A stretch of DNA of 31,221 bases from JAVBNJ01 sp031551625 (GCA_031551625.1 JAVBNJ010000038.1:1-31221); one strand, 5' to 3'; shown: positions 15,028 to 23,786, counted from the first letter of the stretch. The notes: a model not told the origin generated them from the letters alone. A program made the numbers and translations.

Positions 15028-15477
15028 ATGAAAAAAGTATTTATTGTAGCGGTGCTTGCTTTATTTTCGTTGAGCGCAATGGCTGCCCAACCGTATGAAA
15101 AATCAATAGGCTTGCGCCTGGGTTCCAGCATTGGTGCTACCTACAAGCAATTCCTTTCGGAAAAGAATGCGATTGAAGGTATCCTTGACCTCGATTTGCT
15201 GGACAGCGATGCATTGAAACTGAATGTTACCGGCTTATACCTTTGGGAATGGAATATTTCCGGTGGGTGGAATTGGTTTGCAGGTCCCGGCGCTTCGGTA
15301 GGCATGCGTTTTGGCGACAACTCGGGTTTTAACCTGGGTATCGATGGAATGGTTGGTATAGAATACAAATTCGATATTCCGCTGGTACTGGGTGTTGACT
15401 TTAACCCGCGTTGGTACTTAATCGGCGGTTCGTCCTTTGGTGGAGGTGGTGCTTTGAGCGTCCGCTACACGTTCTAA
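15028..15477 (+). CDS. Small outer-membrane beta-barrel protein
   Basis: The 149-residue protein has a clear signal peptide (MKKVFIVAVLALFSLSAMAA, cleaved before QPYEKS). The mature part of about 128 residues is built of short alternating strands with many Gly and aromatic residues (GLRLGSSIGATYKQF, WNISGGWNWFAGPG, GMRFGDNSGFNLGIDGMVGIEYKF) and ends in Phe (LSVRYTF), the usual C-terminal signal for outer-membrane insertion. An eight-stranded barrel is likely. The specific function is not recognised. It has its own promoter (14942-14973) and terminator (15495-15535), so it is probably a single-gene transcript. Confidence 0.82.
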   Translation: MKKVFIVAVLALFSLSAMAAQPYEKSIGLRLGSSIGATYKQFLSEKNAIEGILDLDLLDSDALKLNVTGLYLWEWNISGGWNWFAGPGASVGMRFGDNSGFNLGIDGMVGIEYKFDIPLVLGVDFNPRWYLIGGSSFGGGGALSVRYTF

Positions 15478-15494
15478 GTCACTTTTAACAGCAT

Positions 15495-15535
15495 AACAAC
15501 AGCCTGGTTATTGTGAATAGCCGGGCTATTGTTTT
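15495..15535 (+). terminator. Rho-independent terminator
   Basis: AACAACAGCCTGG (15495-15507) pairs, with a few mismatches, with CCGGGCTATTGTT around a short AT-rich loop and runs into TTTT. It ends the small beta-barrel gene. Confidence 0.75.
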
Positions 15536-15598
15536 ATACTACATGCAGTTTTACTCAAACGAATATTGGGATTAAAAAGCTATATCGATAATTTTTTG

Positions 15599-15606
15599 TA
15601 CATTTG
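15599..15606 (+). promoter_or_regulatory. -7 element before the GT5-like gene
   Basis: TACATTTG fits TAnnTTTG and lies 27 nt before the ATG at 15634. No good -33 was seen. Confidence 0.45.
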
Positions 15607-15633
15607 TAGTTTGAAACATTAAATGTCTACGAC

Positions 15634-16452
15634 ATGGAATCATCATCGCGTATTTTGTACATCTGTTCCGAAATAGCCCCCTATCTTAACGATTCGGAGA
15701 TGTCTGTTACCGGACGCGACCTGCCTCAGGCGATACAAGAAAGGGGGCGTGAAATACGTTTGTTCATGCCGCGTTTCGGCAGTATCAACGAACGGCGTAA
15801 CCAACTGCATGAAGTGATACGCCTTTCTGGCATGAATCTTATTATTGATGATACAGACCATCCGTTGATTATTAAAGTCGCCTCGATGCCTAACTCGCGC
15901 ACGCAGGTTTATTTTATTGACAACGACGACTACTTCCAACGCAAGTATACATTGGTCGATGATACAAACAAGCCTTTTCCGGATAACGACGAACGCACTA
16001 TTTTTTTTGTACGCGGCGTAATGGAAACCGTGAAAAAATTACGTTGGAAACCATCGGTAATTCATTGCCAGGGTTGGTTTACCTATCTCACCGCATTGTT
16101 TCTTAAAAAATACTACAAAGACGATCCGTTGTTTGCGAAGTCTAAAGTCGTGTTGGCCGTGTCGGAACATGAGGAATTTGCTACGCCTTTTGATGTGCGC
16201 ATGAAAGACAAAATGCTGCTTGAAGGCATTCGCCCGAAAGATGTGGAAGACCTTGTCGAACCTACGTTTGAGAACTTTATGCGCCTGTGTATCCGCTATG
16301 CTGATGGCGTATTGTTCTTCGGTAACAAGAAAAACGCAAAGGTGGATGCTATTGTAAAGGAACTGAAAAAACCATCGGTGCATTGCAAAAAAACAGCGAT
16401 TTGCGCTGATGAGTGCAATGAATTTTATACCCAAGTGATGCGGATACGATGA
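15634..16452 (+). CDS. Short glycogen/starch synthase-like protein (GT5 N-domain only)
   Basis: The 272-residue protein resembles the N-terminal Rossmann half of GT5 glycogen/starch synthases: ILYICSEIAPYLN at residues 7-19, GREIRLFMPRFGSINERR near 38-55, VYFIDNDDYFQRK near 96-108, and VIHCQGWFTYLTALFLK near 142-158. The usual ADP-glucose motif KxGGL is replaced by SVTGRDL, and the C-terminal catalytic half is absent. Glycogen synthase activity is therefore doubtful. Short proteins of this type beside a DUF4270 gene are known in Bacteroidales, so this looks like the normal local form rather than a broken gene. Its stop overlaps the next start (ATGA). Confidence 0.8.
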   Translation: MESSSRILYICSEIAPYLNDSEMSVTGRDLPQAIQERGREIRLFMPRFGSINERRNQLHEVIRLSGMNLIIDDTDHPLIIKVASMPNSRTQVYFIDNDDYFQRKYTLVDDTNKPFPDNDERTIFFVRGVMETVKKLRWKPSVIHCQGWFTYLTALFLKKYYKDDPLFAKSKVVLAVSEHEEFATPFDVRMKDKMLLEGIRPKDVEDLVEPTFENFMRLCIRYADGVLFFGNKKNAKVDAIVKELKKPSVHCKKTAICADECNEFYTQVMRIR

Positions 16453-17792
16453 GAAAACATTGCTACTTTTTATTTCTGTTACTTAGTTCCGCATTGGTGA
16501 GCCTCTCGGCCTGCATTGATGCCACTACTACTTTTGGCGCCGATTTTGTACCCGACGACCAGAAACCCCGTGTGTTCATCTACAACTTCGACAATATTCC
16601 GTTCTATACCGATGTGATCGATTCTATCAATACCCAATCGACTTATGGCTACACGGCGGTATTTGGCAACATTAATGTAGCGCCTTTCGGTAATATGAAA
16701 GCAGACGCAGTGTTTCGTATTTACCCATACGTAGCCGATCATAGTTTTGGCGATGCACCGGAATTTGTGTCTGCCGATTTGATATTGCATATCTCGGGGC
16801 GCAACTATCCCGACGATAGCCAGGCTAATATTGTGCAGAACGTGCGCCTTTACCGGCTTAACAAGTTGCTGTCGTACGATTCGACCTACTATAACAATTC
16901 CATTACTTCGAACGACTACGACCCCACGCCCATCAACCTGCCGGGTACTACATACAATGGTGGCGATACACTCGTTATTCCGCTTACCAAAGCTTTTGGC
17001 GATTCGTTATTAAGCGCCACAGCCAACGATATGGATTCGCTGCTCCACTTCTACAACCGCTACAAAGGTTTTGTGCTGGCAGTCGATACATTACCGGATG
17101 GCATTGCCGGTGGCCGTCTGCAAACAACCGATATTTCAACAGCTATGCTGGTGTTGAAATATAAAGACAATGGTAAAGACACTGTAATGTATTATTATGG
17201 CGACTATGGTTTGGTGTTCAGCACCTACAAGCACTCGTCGGCACATCTGGCCAACAACGTGACTCCCGGCCCAACGGTGTATTACGAAGGATTGGCGGGT
17301 GTAAAACCCGTATTTGACCTGGCGGCTATTGCCGATACTCTTCAAAATTGGGTAGCGCAACAAATTGCTATCAAATCTATAAAAAATGTATTGATAAATA
17401 AAGCCGAATTGTTGGTTTCCATTGATTATCCAGTATCGAATCTCGACAAGTGTCCGAAAACACTGGCGCTTGCCTACCGCGATGTTACAGCTGAAGGGAA
17501 ACTCACGTACACATTAATAAGCGATGCCGCAAGTTCGGCATTCGGTGGCAACATTAACCGCTCGACGGTTACCTACTCGTTTAACATTGCCCATTATCTG
17601 CAAGAAACACTTAAACTTGAAGGTGGCCACGGCAAGACTACCCTGTATCTTTTACCCACTACAATCGTACAAGACTCCTATGGCTATTCGTACACCATAT
17701 TGGATAATACGACCTACGCCTATGGTTTACTGAACGGCACGGGTAGCGCCTCGCCGGTACAGTTGAAATTTACCTATACACTTTTGTATTGA
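16449..17792 (+). CDS. DUF4270 family lipoprotein
   Basis: The 447-residue protein starts with a lipoprotein signal peptide, FLFLLLSSALVSLSAC, with the predicted lipidated Cys near residue 22. The mature part begins IDATTTFGADFVPDDQ, a short acidic segment as is common in surface lipoproteins of Bacteroidota. The remainder is beta-rich with repeated Asp/Asn/Tyr segments and ends LKFTYTLLY. Its position directly after the short GT5-like gene, with a 4-nt overlap, matches the DUF4270 family seen in Bacteroidales. Function is unknown. The overlap suggests coupled translation and a shared cell-surface or polysaccharide role, which is inference. Confidence 0.8.
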   Translation: MRKHCYFLFLLLSSALVSLSACIDATTTFGADFVPDDQKPRVFIYNFDNIPFYTDVIDSINTQSTYGYTAVFGNINVAPFGNMKADAVFRIYPYVADHSFGDAPEFVSADLILHISGRNYPDDSQANIVQNVRLYRLNKLLSYDSTYYNNSITSNDYDPTPINLPGTTYNGGDTLVIPLTKAFGDSLLSATANDMDSLLHFYNRYKGFVLAVDTLPDGIAGGRLQTTDISTAMLVLKYKDNGKDTVMYYYGDYGLVFSTYKHSSAHLANNVTPGPTVYYEGLAGVKPVFDLAAIADTLQNWVAQQIAIKSIKNVLINKAELLVSIDYPVSNLDKCPKTLALAYRDVTAEGKLTYTLISDAASSAFGGNINRSTVTYSFNIAHYLQETLKLEGGHGKTTLYLLPTTIVQDSYGYSYTILDNTTYAYGLLNGTGSASPVQLKFTYTLLY

Positions 17793-17818
17793 TATTTGCA
17801 CAAAAATTTGTACCTTTG
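17788..17818 (+). promoter_or_regulatory. Promoter of tRNA-Lys
   Basis: ATTG (17788-17791), a 19-nt gap and TACCTTTG (17811-17818) match the Bacteroidota consensus. It overlaps the end of the DUF4270 gene and lies 25 nt before the tRNA. Confidence 0.6.
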
Positions 17819-17843
17819 TGCCCGCAAAAAATAAAACAGCAAC

Positions 17844-17919
17844 GACTCCGTAGCTCAGCTGGTAGAGCAAATGACTCTTAATCATTGGGTCGAGAGTTCG
17901 AATCTCTCCGGGGTCACCA
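17844..17919 (+). tRNA. tRNA-Lys (anticodon CTT)
   Basis: The acceptor stem GACTCCG (17844-17850) pairs with CGGGGTC (17909-17915, one G-U). The D-arm is GCTCAGCTGGTAGAGC, anticodon stem AATGA/TCATT, loop CTCTTAA with anticodon CTT, T-arm GAGAG-TTCGAAT-CTCTC, discriminator A. CCA is encoded (17917-17919). An integrase-bearing island lies just downstream. Confidence 0.95.
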
Positions 17920-17955
17920 AAGCCTCTCAAATTAATTGATTTGTGAGGCTTTTTG
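17919..17955 (+). terminator. Terminator after tRNA-Lys
   Basis: AAAGCCTCTCAAAT (17919-17932) pairs with ATTTGTGAGGCTTT around TAATTG, with one mismatch, and runs into T5. The near-symmetry may let it also serve the integrase gene coming from the other side. Confidence 0.8.
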
Positions 17956-17989
17956 ATTTTAGTATTTTGATAAATAGGAGTAAACTATT

Positions 17990-18925
17990 TTATAAAAATT
18001 TCATTTTCCGCCTAGGATGTTTAGTCGATAAAATTTCTTTCTGCTTTTCGGTATTCACATGTGTGTAAATTTGCGTAACGGCAATAGAGCTATGCCCTAG
18101 CAATGTTTGGATATACTTAATATCAACATCTTCTTCTAGGAGTAATGTGGCAAATGTGTGTCGAAAAGTATGAGGAGTAATATGTTTCTCAATTTTGGCT
18201 TGTTTAATGTAATTTTTCACGATTGACCTTGCCGACTGAGTGGATAATCCATTGCCTAACCGGTTTATGAAGAACGGTAAATTTGCTTGTATTTTGTTGG
18301 CATAAAGATTCGCATAATTTCTCAAAGCATGCATTGTCTCTTGCTCACAGAATTGAATAATTCTTTCTTTATTTCCTTTTCCCAATACCCGGATGATTCC
18401 CCGCTCTAAGTTAATATTCCCAGTTTTCAGCTGGCATAGTTCCGACACTCTGATACCAGTTGCAAACAGTAATTCAATAACGGCAATGTCTCTAACTATA
18501 GATTTATATCGGTATGTTTTTTTGCAAGTACAATTGTTACATTCTTTATAAAGCATTTCCAAAATTTGCCTAACCTCGTGTGCTGTCATAACGGTAGGAA
18601 TGGTAAAAGCATCTTTTAATCGTACTTTAACCCGCCGGAAAGGGCTGTTGAAATCGTCGTTTTCATATTCCAAATAATTAAACATTGCTTTTAAGGATGC
18701 CACTTTTCGCTTTGTAGTTTTTGTTTTAAAAGTGGAAATTGTTTGCAGATATTCTTTCAATATGTTTTTATCGATTTGTTGAATTGTTTCAATATTATTT
18801 TTACTTGATATAAACTTCGAAAATTGATTTAGATCGATGGTGTAGGCTTCAATTGTTTTACAGCTTAAATTTTTTTCAAACCGGCAATGGCGTATGAAAC
18901 CATTAATAGCGTCGTGTAATGTCAT
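17990..18925 (-). CDS. Tyrosine recombinase/integrase (XerC/D-like)
   Basis: The 311-residue protein has an N-terminal SAM-like DNA-binding domain (about 1-100, with LHDAINGFIRHCRFEKNLSCKT-type core-binding residues) and a C-terminal catalytic domain. Catalytic residues are visible: Arg in ATGIRVSELC, Lys in VLGKGNKERII, His/Arg in HTFRHTFATLL, His in LGHSSIAVTQ, and the nucleophile Tyr in IYTHV. The set is complete, so the enzyme should be active. It is more AT-rich than the core genes and faces the tRNA-Lys terminator 35 nt away. It may be the integrase of the island or a DNA invertase; chromosomal XerC/D is less likely given its base composition. Confidence 0.9.
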   Translation of the reverse strand: MTLHDAINGFIRHCRFEKNLSCKTIEAYTIDLNQFSKFISSKNNIETIQQIDKNILKEYLQTISTFKTKTTKRKVASLKAMFNYLEYENDDFNSPFRRVKVRLKDAFTIPTVMTAHEVRQILEMLYKECNNCTCKKTYRYKSIVRDIAVIELLFATGIRVSELCQLKTGNINLERGIIRVLGKGNKERIIQFCEQETMHALRNYANLYANKIQANLPFFINRLGNGLSTQSARSIVKNYIKQAKIEKHITPHTFRHTFATLLLEEDVDIKYIQTLLGHSSIAVTQIYTHVNTEKQKEILSTKHPRRKMKFL

Positions 18926-18980
18926 ATTTTTCTATTTTAATTATACTTAATTCTTTTAATATAACTAAAAAATGAGGATA

Positions 18981-19007
18981 AACAACCGATAACTAATTAT
19001 TATGGAT
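18981..19007 (+). repeat. Shared 5' sequence, copy 1 (inverted repeat of 23748-23774)
   Basis: The 27 nt from AACAACCGATAAC through the start codon (ending ATGGAT) match the minus strand of 23748-23774 at 26 of 27 positions. It forms the last 21 nt of the untranslated leader and the first two codons of the 331-residue membrane protein gene. It could be a common regulatory or ribosome-binding sequence. Confidence 0.75.
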
Positions 19008-19997
19008 GAGAAAAGCCATCAAAGAAACACACTGCTAAGTTTGGCGGCTATTGCAACAATTTTTCAAAGTGTTTGGCCAATACTCCTTACAGGATTAGGA
19101 GCATTAGCTTCAATCGGATTGCAATACAGGTTTTCTGATAGTAAATGGTATATTGGAATAATTTTATTTTTAATAACCAATATTATTGTCTCTACCATAT
19201 ATTATCTTTCAGTTTGCAAAAAACAAAAATTATTTAGGATGAGGACTCCTTATAATTTCAAATCAGTAGAGGAGGAAATTACATATTTCATAGATGACAC
19301 AATAGATATAAAAGAAATTGATAGTTTTTCTGCTATTTCAGAACATAATTATAGGTGTGAAATGGCTTCACGTAAAGATATTCATATTGATAATGTTAAT
19401 ACTATTGAGCATAAATTCAATAAAGCAAATAATCCAAAATTAGAATGGAAAATTTACAATGATAATATTATTAATAGCTTTAAATGTCAAAGAAAAGAGA
19501 TGAAGCAAATGGGAGATATTGAAATATTGCAAAGTAACCCATATTCCCTTCATCTACGTGTTAATTTAATCCCACCAGAAAAACCTAATAATTCATATTT
19601 TGAATATTCTTTTCAACGGAAATATGATGGAGCCATCTTTTTTTCAATAGAAAATCTTAAATCTTCAGAAAGTATAGTATGTAGCAAAAAAGTACTTATT
19701 CAAACTCCCACAGAACAGTTGAAAATCACATTAAAATTTCCGAAATGGTATCCTATCTCTGCAACTGAAATATATCCTGTAGTATATTATAATGGAAATG
19801 AAATGCCTAAATTAACTGCAAAAATTAAAGATGAAGATTTTACTGATGAAACAAATAGTAATCATCGTATTATCAATCTAATTTTACCACCACAGCATAT
19901 ACATTTGGGATATTCATATGTAATTGAATGGACTCCTCCATGTATTGAATTAATAAAAAAGAAATATGCCGAATACAAACAAAAAAACAGCTTATAA
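19002..19997 (+). CDS. Two-TM membrane protein of unknown function
   Basis: The 331-residue protein is not recognised. Two hydrophobic segments lie near the N-terminus, about residues 12-43 (AAIATIFQSVWPILLTGLGA region) and 50-70 (WYIGIILFLITNIIVSTIYY). They are followed by a soluble C-terminal region of about 255 residues, Lys/Asn/Ile-rich with beta-strand character. The final 32 nt overlap the start of the ATP-grasp/radical-SAM gene, so the two are probably translationally coupled. Short N-terminal 2TM modules with soluble domains are common among membrane effectors of defence or toxin systems, but nothing here proves that role. Codon use is AT-rich, like the rest of the island. It is divergent from the integrase. 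Confidence 0.75.
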   Translation: MDEKSHQRNTLLSLAAIATIFQSVWPILLTGLGALASIGLQYRFSDSKWYIGIILFLITNIIVSTIYYLSVCKKQKLFRMRTPYNFKSVEEEITYFIDDTIDIKEIDSFSAISEHNYRCEMASRKDIHIDNVNTIEHKFNKANNPKLEWKIYNDNIINSFKCQRKEMKQMGDIEILQSNPYSLHLRVNLIPPEKPNNSYFEYSFQRKYDGAIFFSIENLKSSESIVCSKKVLIQTPTEQLKITLKFPKWYPISATEIYPVVYYNGNEMPKLTAKIKDEDFTDETNSNHRIINLILPPQHIHLGYSYVIEWTPPCIELIKKKYAEYKQKNSL

Positions 19998-22293
19998 CAT
20001 ATATTGGATAGGACCAAGGCTATCAGATATACAGGGATTAGAATACTTATTTAAAGGGGCAATTGTCATATTTGGAGAAAAATATGATAATATTGATTTT
20101 TACTGCAACCCATTTAGCTGTTCATTCGATATTAGAATTAATCATAATGATAATAAGTATGATGATTATATAGATAATCATTTTGCTAAAGAGTTTGAAA
20201 CGATAATAAAGAATGATCCTCATGCTCAATTTTTATGGTACCGTGGTTTACCATTTCCTGATTGTGGGGAAGATATTAAACGTCGTTCTATTTGTTATAA
20301 TCCGTCTTTATTAATAGACCTACTTTCTGATAAACTAAGAAGTCGATTACTATTTTCTAATTATATTCCTGTAGCGGGAACAAAATTAATGTTTGGAACG
20401 GACTGTACCTATAATAATCTCTCTATATTATTTCCTGAATATGATGAATTTATCTTACAGGAACCTATTGGATCTTCAGGTGGTTTTGCAACGCATATTC
20501 TGAGTTCAAAAAATGAGAGAGCACTTCTTCAGGCAATAAAATATAAGGATTTGTTGGTTTCTCCCTACTATAAAGAAAATATTCCCATTAATCATCATTT
20601 AGTTATTTATCCCAATGAAATTCTTATTTTTCCACCTTCAATTCAACTGATTGAACGTGTAAACGACAAATTGCAATATTGTGGTGGCGACTTTGTTGCT
20701 GCACAAGAACTGAGTCCTGACATGCAAAAAGAGATATATACTCAGGGAAAGAAAATTGGGGCAACTTTGCAAAAAATGGGTTACCGGGGAGTATTAGGAA
20801 TAGATTATTTAATATTACCTGATAATAGGATTTTGTTTTTAGAAATAAATACAAGATTTCAAGCCTCTACAATTGCCCTTAATCAAGCATTATCTGATAA
20901 TAGACTCCCAAGTATACATGAATATCATATTGAGTCTTTTTCTCAGAATCATCCATCAAAAACTTGTGAAATAACGAACGTAGATTATTCTATTGTTTCT
21001 TTTTTACATTCTGAAGCCAACAATGCATTTGATTCAAAAGATCAATTTTTAAATGATTCAGAAAATAAAGTAGAATTTTTATCCGATGGACTTTTAGTAA
21101 ATCAGAAGTTAGATAATAATGCATTTTTATACAGACTACTAATTAAATCAAATGTTTCATCTATATTTGGCAAGAGAGTCAGCCACCATCCAAATATTTT
21201 TTCTCAAAAGATACATTTGACAGAAGATAAAGACTCTGAAAACTTGACTAAATTGAAAATAGGTTTGTTAGTACATGGAATCCGAATTGAGGATAAAGGG
21301 TTTGATGCTCCTATAAAAAAAGCAGTAGGTTCTGCATTTGACCTTGTTATTGATGACAAATTATTCATTAATACTTTCGTCAATATAAAATATGCATCAT
21401 TGAGCCCTTTTTTATTACAATGGATTGAAGAAAATAAATTCAAGCTACTATATAACGGAAAATTCATTACAAATGTGAAGATTGATTATGCTGACAAATA
21501 TGCTTCTCTTAAAACAAAGAATGGAATTGACTTTTATTCCGTTGCCCAATTTTTCACAGATAGATTACGGATTCACCCTTTTTCATCATGCATATATGGG
21601 AGAAATAAAAATAATGCTTGTAAATTTTGCGATTTAGGTAACTGTATTCAAACTCCAATTGAATATGAGTTGGAAGACATTTTTGAAGTTATAGAATTTT
21701 ACATATCCAGTAACCTCCCGATAAGGCACTTTTTAATAGGAGGAGGGACTTCTTTAGGCGAAAAAAGTTGGAAAAGGATTATTGACATTACTAAACATAT
21801 TAGATCATTAACAAACCGTGAGATATATTTAATGTCCATTCCACCTTCAAATGATGTTTTAGATAAATTGCATGAAGCCGGAGTCTCGGAAGTTGGTTTT
21901 AATATTGAAATTTTTGATAGGATACAAGCTAAAAGTTTAATGCCACAAAAGGGGCAAATTAATATTGAGGAATATTACAATGCTTTTCAATATTCAACAT
22001 CTTTGTGGAAAAAAGAGGGAAATGTAAGAAGTTTGTTAATGGTTGGTCTTGAACCGGTAGAAAATACTTTAAGAGGAGTGGAAGAGTTATGCAAAAGGGG
22101 TGTTATGCCAATTTTGTCTTTATTCAGGCCTATTCCAAATACTCCAATGGAAAATATGACACCTCTAAACTATACGGAAGTATTTGAAATATGGGAGAAA
22201 GCATCTCTAATTTGTCAAAAATATGGATTAATACTTGGACCAAAGTGTATTCCTTGTCAAAACAATACCCTTAGTTTTTCAGTTGATTATTAA
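19966..22293 (+). CDS. ATP-grasp / radical-SAM fusion enzyme
   Basis: The 775-residue protein has two enzymatic parts. Residues about 120-320 look like an ATP-grasp ligase: FILQEPIGSSGGFATHILSS is the glycine-rich nucleotide loop, and LGIDYLILPDNRILFLEIN with NTRFQAST carries the metal-binding E-x-N residues. Residues about 535-760 look like a radical-SAM domain. Cys542, Cys552 and Cys555 form CX9CX2C, the spacing seen in Elp3-type enzymes rather than canonical CX3CX2C. LIGGGTSLGE matches the SAM-binding GGE-like region, and MVGLEPVENT and LFRPIPNTP follow. A CxxC (KCIPC) near the C-terminus may bind another cluster. ATP-grasp enzymes form amide or ester bonds; radical-SAM enzymes do difficult C-H chemistry. 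A natural-product or peptide-modifying role is inference. It overlaps the upstream gene by 32 nt and converges on the pentapeptide gene with a 23-nt overlap. Confidence 0.8.
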   Translation: MPNTNKKTAYNIYWIGPRLSDIQGLEYLFKGAIVIFGEKYDNIDFYCNPFSCSFDIRINHNDNKYDDYIDNHFAKEFETIIKNDPHAQFLWYRGLPFPDCGEDIKRRSICYNPSLLIDLLSDKLRSRLLFSNYIPVAGTKLMFGTDCTYNNLSILFPEYDEFILQEPIGSSGGFATHILSSKNERALLQAIKYKDLLVSPYYKENIPINHHLVIYPNEILIFPPSIQLIERVNDKLQYCGGDFVAAQELSPDMQKEIYTQGKKIGATLQKMGYRGVLGIDYLILPDNRILFLEINTRFQASTIALNQALSDNRLPSIHEYHIESFSQNHPSKTCEITNVDYSIVSFLHSEANNAFDSKDQFLNDSENKVEFLSDGLLVNQKLDNNAFLYRLLIKSNVSSIFGKRVSHHPNIFSQKIHLTEDKDSENLTKLKIGLLVHGIRIEDKGFDAPIKKAVGSAFDLVIDDKLFINTFVNIKYASLSPFLLQWIEENKFKLLYNGKFITNVKIDYADKYASLKTKNGIDFYSVAQFFTDRLRIHPFSSCIYGRNKNNACKFCDLGNCIQTPIEYELEDIFEVIEFYISSNLPIRHFLIGGGTSLGEKSWKRIIDITKHIRSLTNREIYLMSIPPSNDVLDKLHEAGVSEVGFNIEIFDRIQAKSLMPQKGQINIEEYYNAFQYSTSLWKKEGNVRSLLMVGLEPVENTLRGVEELCKRGVMPILSLFRPIPNTPMENMTPLNYTEVFEIWEKASLICQKYGLILGPKCIPCQNNTLSFSVDY

Positions 22294-23752
22294 TATTATT
22301 GATAAAATTATCTATTTCATTTTTATTGGTAATTATATTGCCTTGACAGTAAATTGTTATATTAGTGATGTTTATTGTTTTTCTATTGTCAATTTTAATT
22401 TCATTATTGCTATCGATTATGATATTGTTTCCTTTCAAATTTTGATTTTGCTTATTGTTTTTTCGTCCTTGTTTTAACTGTAATGCTCCAAACAACCAAG
22501 TTCCAATTACACCAATACATGCAACTAAAAGCTCAGGTCTCTCACAAATAAACGAAATAGCTATATCTAATGGAGAATTTTTACTAATATTTATATTTTT
22601 CCAAGCAATATCACATTTCGAATTGGCTATTTCTTTAATTAAATTATTAGTGAGTTTATTGGCAAGTGTCAATTCTTTGGTTTCATTGTCTTCAATTACA
22701 AATCTTACAATTATATCTTCTTCCTTTTGTTGCCCCAATAAACTATATATTTCTCCAAAATGAGATTTAACTTCTTGCAAATATACAGGGTCTTCCATAT
22801 TCAATTGTAAAAAATCGATAATCTTAAAATACAGAGATCGAAGTTGCACCGCATCATACCATTCTGAAAGTTTAATTAGTTTTACAAGATGTTTTACATC
22901 CCGAAGATTTTTATTAAAACATGCCAATTGTATCCCTAACATTATACATTCATGAAATTTTTCTTTTTCTTTCTCATATAGATGAATATTTGCTAATGGA
23001 AAATATTGTTGTGTTTTTTGAAAATATACTTTTAAATAAAATAGTAATTTATCATATTCCGCTTTCGATAGGTCTCTGTATATCTGATTTTCAAATGAGC
23101 GTAATTTAATACCGTCATTATTAAAATAGTAATTCATTCCTCCAAAAGTATAGGGAAGTTGCATTAATGGGAGGTAAACATTGTCAAATGAAGTATTACA
23201 AAAGTCAGCATACTCAACATTTAGGTTGGTTAGAATCATATTACTCAATTTTGCACCATTAAAAGACGCGCCTTCTAGTGTACAAGAACTTATTTCACAA
23301 GAATCAATAATTGAGTTAGCAAATACGCTTTGTGAAAAAGACGATGCTTGCATTTTTATATCTTTAAAAATGGTTTTTGTAAAATTTGAGTCGCAAAGAT
23401 TGCAACCAAGCATATTTATAACATCTGGGATTTGATTTACAAATTCGGAATTTGTGAAATTTGTATATTGAAAATTAGAATCTTGAATTTGGCAATCAAT
23501 AAATTTCGTGTTTTTAAACTCAGAACCTGTTGCCGCGCATTTATCAAATAAACATTGTTTAAAGCTAGAATTTATAACATGAACTCTTTTCAGACTTAAT
23601 CCAATATACCTACCTTGTTGAAAGGTAACCCCTATTGAATTATTAAAAATAATATTATCATTTCCTATTTGTTGACCATGTTTCCCTATCTCGATTTTTG
23701 CTTTATTCCAAAGTTCCTCGCTAATGTGATCCTGTAAATATTTTCTATCCAT
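22271..23752 (-). CDS. Pentapeptide-repeat protein with C-terminal TM segment
   Basis: In the 493-residue protein, residues about 45-185 form degenerate pentapeptide repeats, A(D/N)LXX-like, as in INSSFKQCLFDKCAATGSEF, KNTKFIDCQIQDSNFQYTNF and EGASFNGAKLSNMILTNLNV, expected to fold as a right-handed beta-helix. A helical region follows (about 215-390). One transmembrane helix lies near 405-425 (ELLVACIGVIGTWLFGALQL), and the tail is Asn/Ile/Lys-rich. Pentapeptide proteins include DNA-gyrase-protecting resistance proteins and signalling adaptors; the TM helix makes a simple DNA mimic less likely. The gene overlaps the convergent fusion gene by 23 nt. Its 5' sequence is nearly identical to that of the 19002 gene, suggesting joint control. 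Function unknown. Confidence 0.8.
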   Translation of the reverse strand: MDRKYLQDHISEELWNKAKIEIGKHGQQIGNDNIIFNNSIGVTFQQGRYIGLSLKRVHVINSSFKQCLFDKCAATGSEFKNTKFIDCQIQDSNFQYTNFTNSEFVNQIPDVINMLGCNLCDSNFTKTIFKDIKMQASSFSQSVFANSIIDSCEISSCTLEGASFNGAKLSNMILTNLNVEYADFCNTSFDNVYLPLMQLPYTFGGMNYYFNNDGIKLRSFENQIYRDLSKAEYDKLLFYLKVYFQKTQQYFPLANIHLYEKEKEKFHECIMLGIQLACFNKNLRDVKHLVKLIKLSEWYDAVQLRSLYFKIIDFLQLNMEDPVYLQEVKSHFGEIYSLLGQQKEEDIIVRFVIEDNETKELTLANKLTNNLIKEIANSKCDIAWKNINISKNSPLDIAISFICERPELLVACIGVIGTWLFGALQLKQGRKNNKQNQNLKGNNIIIDSNNEIKIDNRKTINITNITIYCQGNIITNKNEIDNFINNINNQLKN

Positions 23753-23774
23753 AATAATTAGTTATCAGTTGTTC
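23748..23774 (-). repeat. Shared 5' sequence, copy 2
   Basis: On the minus strand this reads AACAACTGATAAC through ATGGAT and matches 18981-19007 at 26 of 27 positions. It lies directly over the start codon of the pentapeptide-repeat gene. Confidence 0.75.
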
Positions 23775-23786
23775 ATAATCTAATTA

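Noticed and set aside
17893..17919. Use of the tRNA-Lys 3' end as the island attachment site
   Set aside because: The integrase is close by, but no second copy of GTTCGAATCTCTCCGGGG was found near the right edge of the island.
22235..22477. An 80-codon plus-strand frame after the fusion enzyme
   Set aside because: It overlaps the end of the fusion gene and is antisense to the pentapeptide-repeat gene. The hydrophobic run reflects AT-rich DNA.
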